Positions 38,601 through 44,600 of a stretch of 64,000 nt of DNA are shown piece after piece. The notes beneath the pieces were generated by a model. It did no database searches. It worked only from the letters and a program-made list of their open reading frames with translations, and had not been told where the DNA came from. The DNA comes from Desmodus rotundus. Taxonomy: Eukaryota; Chordata; Mammalia; Chiroptera; Phyllostomidae. The position numbers and the translations under genes were made by a program. The stretch's first letter is position 1. Every line of letters starts with the position of its first letter. The DNA lies in assembly GCF_022682495.2 (NCBI RefSeq), contig NC_071389.1, positions 103,643,951 through 103,707,950 on the forward strand. Direction: 5' to 3'.

Positions 38601-41600
38601 CTCTGAAAAATGGTTAACATGGTAAATTTTATATTTTGTGTATTTTTAGCATAACTGAAAAAATTGTTTTATGATTTGTTCTTATTGGACATATTTTTAC
38701 ACTTGATTTAATTTTTGTAAAGGACTGCATACTATGTATAAGCAGCTCTAAAAGTAATCTGAAAACTTAGTGCAAAGATAAGCAATCTAAAATATACTTT
38801 CCAGCCCTGGCTGGTGTGTGTGGCTCAGTGGATTGAGTGCTGGCCTGCAAACCAAAGAGTTGCCGATTTGATTCCCAGTCTAGGTCACATGCCTTGGTTG
38901 CTGGCCAGGTCCCCAATAGGGGGTGCATGAGAGGCAACTACACATTGATGTTTTTCTCTGTCTTTCTCCTTCCCTTTTCCTCTTTTAAAAACAAAAATAA
39001 ACAATCTAAATAAAAAGAAGTATCTTTAAATATATATATATATACACACACACACACTTTCCAGAAGTCATTGCTATTTAATGTTACTTCAAGAATATGT
39101 ACAGAAATAAAAGCTATTTTTGGAAGAGTACTTATTTTTGTTGCATTTATTGACTTTTTTCACATGTGACAATAAAAATAAGACAATGTTGAAGTATGAT
39201 TTCTGTAGATAGGTCTTTCAGAAAGAGGAATATCTTTAGTTGTAAGGACAAAGTTTTGTGAATGTATCCAGAGTGGGTAGCCACTTCTGTGTTGTATATT
39301 GAGAAAATAAATATAATTATGGATGTTGAACTGATGCTTGTGTAAAGGGGAGTATATAGTATATTTTTCTCCCTTATAAACAAATAGCTTATTTTTTCCC
39401 CTGATTGTATAAGGAATGATGGTGGTTATTAAATGTTCAAAAATACAGAAATGTTTGAGGAAGAATAATTATATAAAATCTTGCAGTCATCATGATCATG
39501 CTTTCATATACTCTCTTACATATGTGAACACATGCCCCCTCACCAAATTCATCATAAGTGGAATTGTGGATGTCCTTCTTTCTCAATTGTGCCTGCTTCA
39601 TCGTGGTTAGCTAGGTTTGTATGCTGCTTTGCTTTTTATGAACACGGCAAAAGATACAGATGTTTTGCCACCTAAGAATGAGGATCTATATTATACACTT
39701 TTGCATATTATTTTCCTTCCCTCCATTTCCCAGAATATTGGTCACAGTCTCTCTCAGTCAGCTGGAACAGACTTTTTGACTGTATGTTTAATAATAATCC
39801 ATAACACAGCTAACTCAGTCCTTTCAACAATGATGACCATTCCCTTTATTACGTAACTTCTGCTATTTTAGATTAACAGTGTACACCTCCTTCCCCCTTT
39901 CTTCCAAATTCTACATAATTGTCTGAAGAAGTGATGCTTTTATTTCTGTGAGATATGATTCCTGAAAGGGTATTATTGGATCATAAGATAAAGTATATTT
40001 TTTATTTTTAAAGAAATCATTAGATTGCTTTAAAAAGGATCTGTGGCTCTTTCTATGTTTATTGGTATTTGGATTTTCTTTTATGTGAATTGTTGCTTTG
40101 CCTGTTGGGTGGTTTATCCTTTTCAAATTGTGAGAGTTCCTTGTTATGGACAGTAATTTTTTGCCATTTTCCCAAAAGCTTTTCCAAGATTTTTTACAGT
40201 ATTTTAATACACTAAATCTTTTATCTGGAGGAAATATTTTTAAAGGAGAGTGTTAACTCCATTTGCTAAGTTAAAAAAATATATAAACTCACATGGCTCA
40301 TTAGAATTTTGTGTAATTAGATAGTTCCCTTTATAATTAAATTATATTAAAATACTTAAAACATTTTTAAAACTTATTTAATGTTTCTTTGATCCAGAGA
40401 AGGGCCTTAAGAATTTGCTTTATGTTTCCCAGCAATGATGTGGTAGAATCAGAGTTTTCTAATTCTGTGTTCATTGGTTCATTCAGGAAAAAAAAAAAAA
40501 AGTGCTACTTTATGCTGAACACTGAACATTACAGTAGACTTGGGAGATGACTTTTTTTGTTTATCTTGACTATTTACTGCTTTCCATGTACTGTGCTAAT
40601 TACTTGGCATGTCATTTAATCCTCTCAGCAAGTGTACTATTACCATTTTTTGATGAGCAAGTAGAGGTAAGCAATTTACCTCAGGTTATGCAGCTTAGGC
40701 ATTTTAATTTAATCTGGTAAGCACTTTGACTTAAGTCATTGTAATATACTCCATTCAAGGGTTTGAAATACACAAATGGATAATACTGAAACAGTGCTGT
40801 ACTCATGGTATGGTGTAGTGGCACAGAACCAGGACTACTCTGTTCTACCTAAGGCTGTAATCAGAGAAAATAAAACAGTGGAGAGGACCTTTAAATTGAG
40901 TTTTGAAGAATACATAGAAATTCACTAGGCAGACAGTATGAGGGAAGAACAGTGGCATTCCGAGTAGAGAGACAAATAAAAGGCACCACTTTCCAGGAGA
41001 GGCTTGGCATGGCTGGAACTCAGATGTGTGGAGGGCTCTGGGGATGGGTGGAGTGTGAATAAGAGTCATGTCACAAAAGGCTTGTATTCCTTGATAAAAT
41101 GTGTAGACTTTGTCTTTTATCCAGGGTGAAACATGAAAAGCTTTTCTTGGAATATTATCATTGAAAAATAAATTAATGGTGGGTTAGTTTACATTCTTCA
41201 TGAAACTTGATGCAAATAGCATTTGATAAGACAACCAATTTTAGAGTCATGTAAGTAGAATCTCTTAAATATGTTTAATAGTCAAATTATGAGTGTCTTA
41301 CAGTCTCCACATTTTATAAATTATTATGTATATTGTTACACATAAGTTTCTTGCTTTAGCTAGCTTTCCAAAACATTCTTTGAAAATACATATTTTCCTT
41401 ATTTCTGACAATACACGTCTAAACAAATATTTTAAAGTTCTGAACGTATTCTCCAAAATACACGCTTTTCAATTGCCTGTTAATTATGTTATATGGGATG
41501 TTCATTCTACTTCTAAAAGAGCAGTACCAGAATTTCTGCTGAAGTAGATAGCTATCTATTAGTGTTAATCCATTGGAAAACAGGCCCTTGAAATGTACCT

Positions 41601-44600
41601 ACTCTGAAAATGAAAAATGCTCTGAATATAAAATATACACACATTTCTAAGGATTTAAATTTGAAAAAATTTGAACTATCTCATTTTTATATTATTTTAC
41701 GTTGAAATTACGTGTATTAGATATATTGGGTTAAATAAAATATTTAATTAAATCTGTTTTCTTTTTTAATGTGACCACTAGAAAATTTAAAATTACACAT
41801 GTGGATCACACCATATTTTATTTTTTAGTGCTGCTCTATACAGCGATTCTAAAATTATCTGTGGATTTCTAAGTAAAATGCGAGACCAGAACAATTACAA
41901 AGGAATTTATATTTTGAAAAGAGGATGCTTATTAATTGAAACAATTCTGTGATTAAAGACTTTCTGTAAAGGTTATTTTTGATTAAGCTTGCTGCTAATC
42001 CAACAGGCCTGTGCTGTCAGGGTGTTTTCTCTCGGGCTTCTTTCCAGAAGGTACTGCTGTCTTGACAGCTTCTCTTTGCTTTGCTTCTGGATCCACAGTT
42101 TTGTTTTTTCTTCACCAGATTCCCATTGGTCATAGGACTCCAGTGATGGGGCAGATGAGGTGTTTGTAAAGTGTATAGATGAAGTGTTTGTAAATTGGAA
42201 CTACGTTTAATGGGAATTAACAATAGCAATAATAATAATATAGTACTGCTTTCCATACACAACAATGACTAATGAAACATATCATCATTGTAGCAATAAG
42301 GGTAGAATATCTTTGAATTTATCATGGACTACCTAAAGAAGCCTTTTCAGAGCTGAGTTGGGAGCTTAGCAGTTTTTGGCTTTTGACTTATTGATATCAT
42401 TTTTGATTGCCAGGCAATTATTGGTCTAATTGTTATCCTTTTTGAAAGATGTTAGTTAGAAATTTTTGTACTACCATTTTGAAATTATGTTGGCTAAAAT
42501 TCCTTCTGACAGTTAGGATTCATAATCGGTCAACTCACATAATAGTACTCTAGTCTTATTTTTAATTAGTATACATGGTATATATTTTTTCATCCATTTA
42601 GTTTTTACTTATCTGGGTCTCCATATTTAAAGTAGGTGTCTTAGAGGCAGCATATTTTGGGGCCTTGATTTTTTTTTCCCTTTAGTCCAATCTGACAGTA
42701 TTTATCTTGGTGTGTTTAGATCAACAAGGTAAAAGACCAGATACTAAAGACTTTAGTAAACATAAAAGTAAAAGACTTTAAAAATAAAGACTACATAGTA
42801 AATGTTTTAGGTTTTGCAAACCACATTTGTCTGTGTCATGCAAATTATTCACCTCTGCCATGGGAGTATGAAAACCGCCTTAGACAATATACAAATGCTG
42901 TGTGTCTGTCTTTCAAGGAAGCTTTATTTACAAAAATAGACAGTGGGCCAGATTTGCCTCAAGAAGTTTAGTTTGCCGACCCTACTTTAGACCTTTTACA
43001 TTTAATGTAATTATTGCTATCATTGGATTAAAATCTATCCTCCTGCTAGTTTTGTATTTGTTATAACTGTTCTTTGTTTTTTGGGTTTTTTTGGTCTTTT
43101 TCTGCTTTCTTGTGTGTTAATTTTTGTGATTCCATTTTTGTCTCCACTATTGGTTTATTATTTATGCCTCTTAAAATTTTAGTGGTATCCTAGGATTTAA
43201 AATATGCATCTTTAGTTAATTATTATTTACCTTCAAATATTACAGTACAACTTCATGTATAATGTAAGAACCTTATACCAGTGTAGTCCTAATTCTTGCC
43301 TCCCATTCTTTGTGCTATTGTTATGCATTTTACTTTGACATTATTTCATTGTTAAATTCCATTGGAGATGGACTTTGCGAACTGTCATGTTTAAATCATC
43401 CTTTAATACCCTCGCTGTTAAGATGTGTCATAGTAAATTACAAGATTGATTAATTTGTTTTGGACTCACAGGACAGTGAAGCCTAGAGAGGCAGTCAAGA
43501 GAAAAACATTAATTTGCCTAACAGCGTCGATGCTGGAGAATGTCACACAGTTGGAGAGTAACATTTCAGACCACCCTCACCATTCAGAATTTTTCTTTAA
43601 TCATGATAATTTAATTACTCTTAATGTCAAATTTAATTTTTATCCTCCATGTAGTATGTAATGAACTGGAGCCAGAAATTCTGTTTCTTATCTGACAGAC
43701 CATAGGTTTTCATCCAGTTCTTAACATTCTGGATTCTTGGGTGTGTATTTCAGCTTTGTGTGTCTTAAGCAACAGAGTAATTGGTACTTTTGATTCTTTA
43801 TGATTTGTAGATATGTAGTGAAAGCCAGTAATCTCTCATGTTTTATAAGTGTGCTTGTTTTTGTTAGATGTAATCTTTATTTTTTCCTTAAGTAATACAG
43901 ACTATAAGTAACATATTCACTATTTATAACTAGCTGGTTTTCCTTCAAGAAATTTTCTTTTTTTTTTTTTTGTAGTACTTGTGTAGTAGTAACCGAAAAG
44001 ACAACATATTTATTGATCCAGGATACCAGACATTTGAGCAAGAATTGAATAAAATCCTCCGAAGTTGGCAACCAAGCATACTTCCAGATGGTAATGCTCT
44101 TTTGAAATAAAGCTGTTGTTAAATTGCTGCTGGGGACTTTTATTTTTACAGAGTGTATATTAAAAATAATTAGGGAATGATTTAAATTAGCATATATTTT
44201 AGACTACTTATGTGTGATTTAGACCACTTATGTGTGAACTCAACGATTGATCTTTTGTTGAATTAGAAATTAATGTCGGAGATAACTACTGTTTATGAAG
44301 AGCTTTGTAATAAATATGACCTTTCTCTGGAGTAAGAAACTGGATGTTTCCTTCCTAAGCCTTTAGTGGAGAATCTGATGTAAATTTATCTAAGATTATA
44401 CCTCTGTTTTAGATGTTTAAGTAAAGATGTTTGTAAATGGAAATTACATGTTTTTTTCCCAGGTATTCTACAGATTTAAATTTCTTTCTGACCATTGTCT
44501 GTGCTTATCCTATGGAACAGAAGCAAACATCCAGTCCCTTATAGCAGAGATGCTAGTTCATAGTCTTCTTATGTTCCCTAGCCTCCTCCCCATTGCTAAT

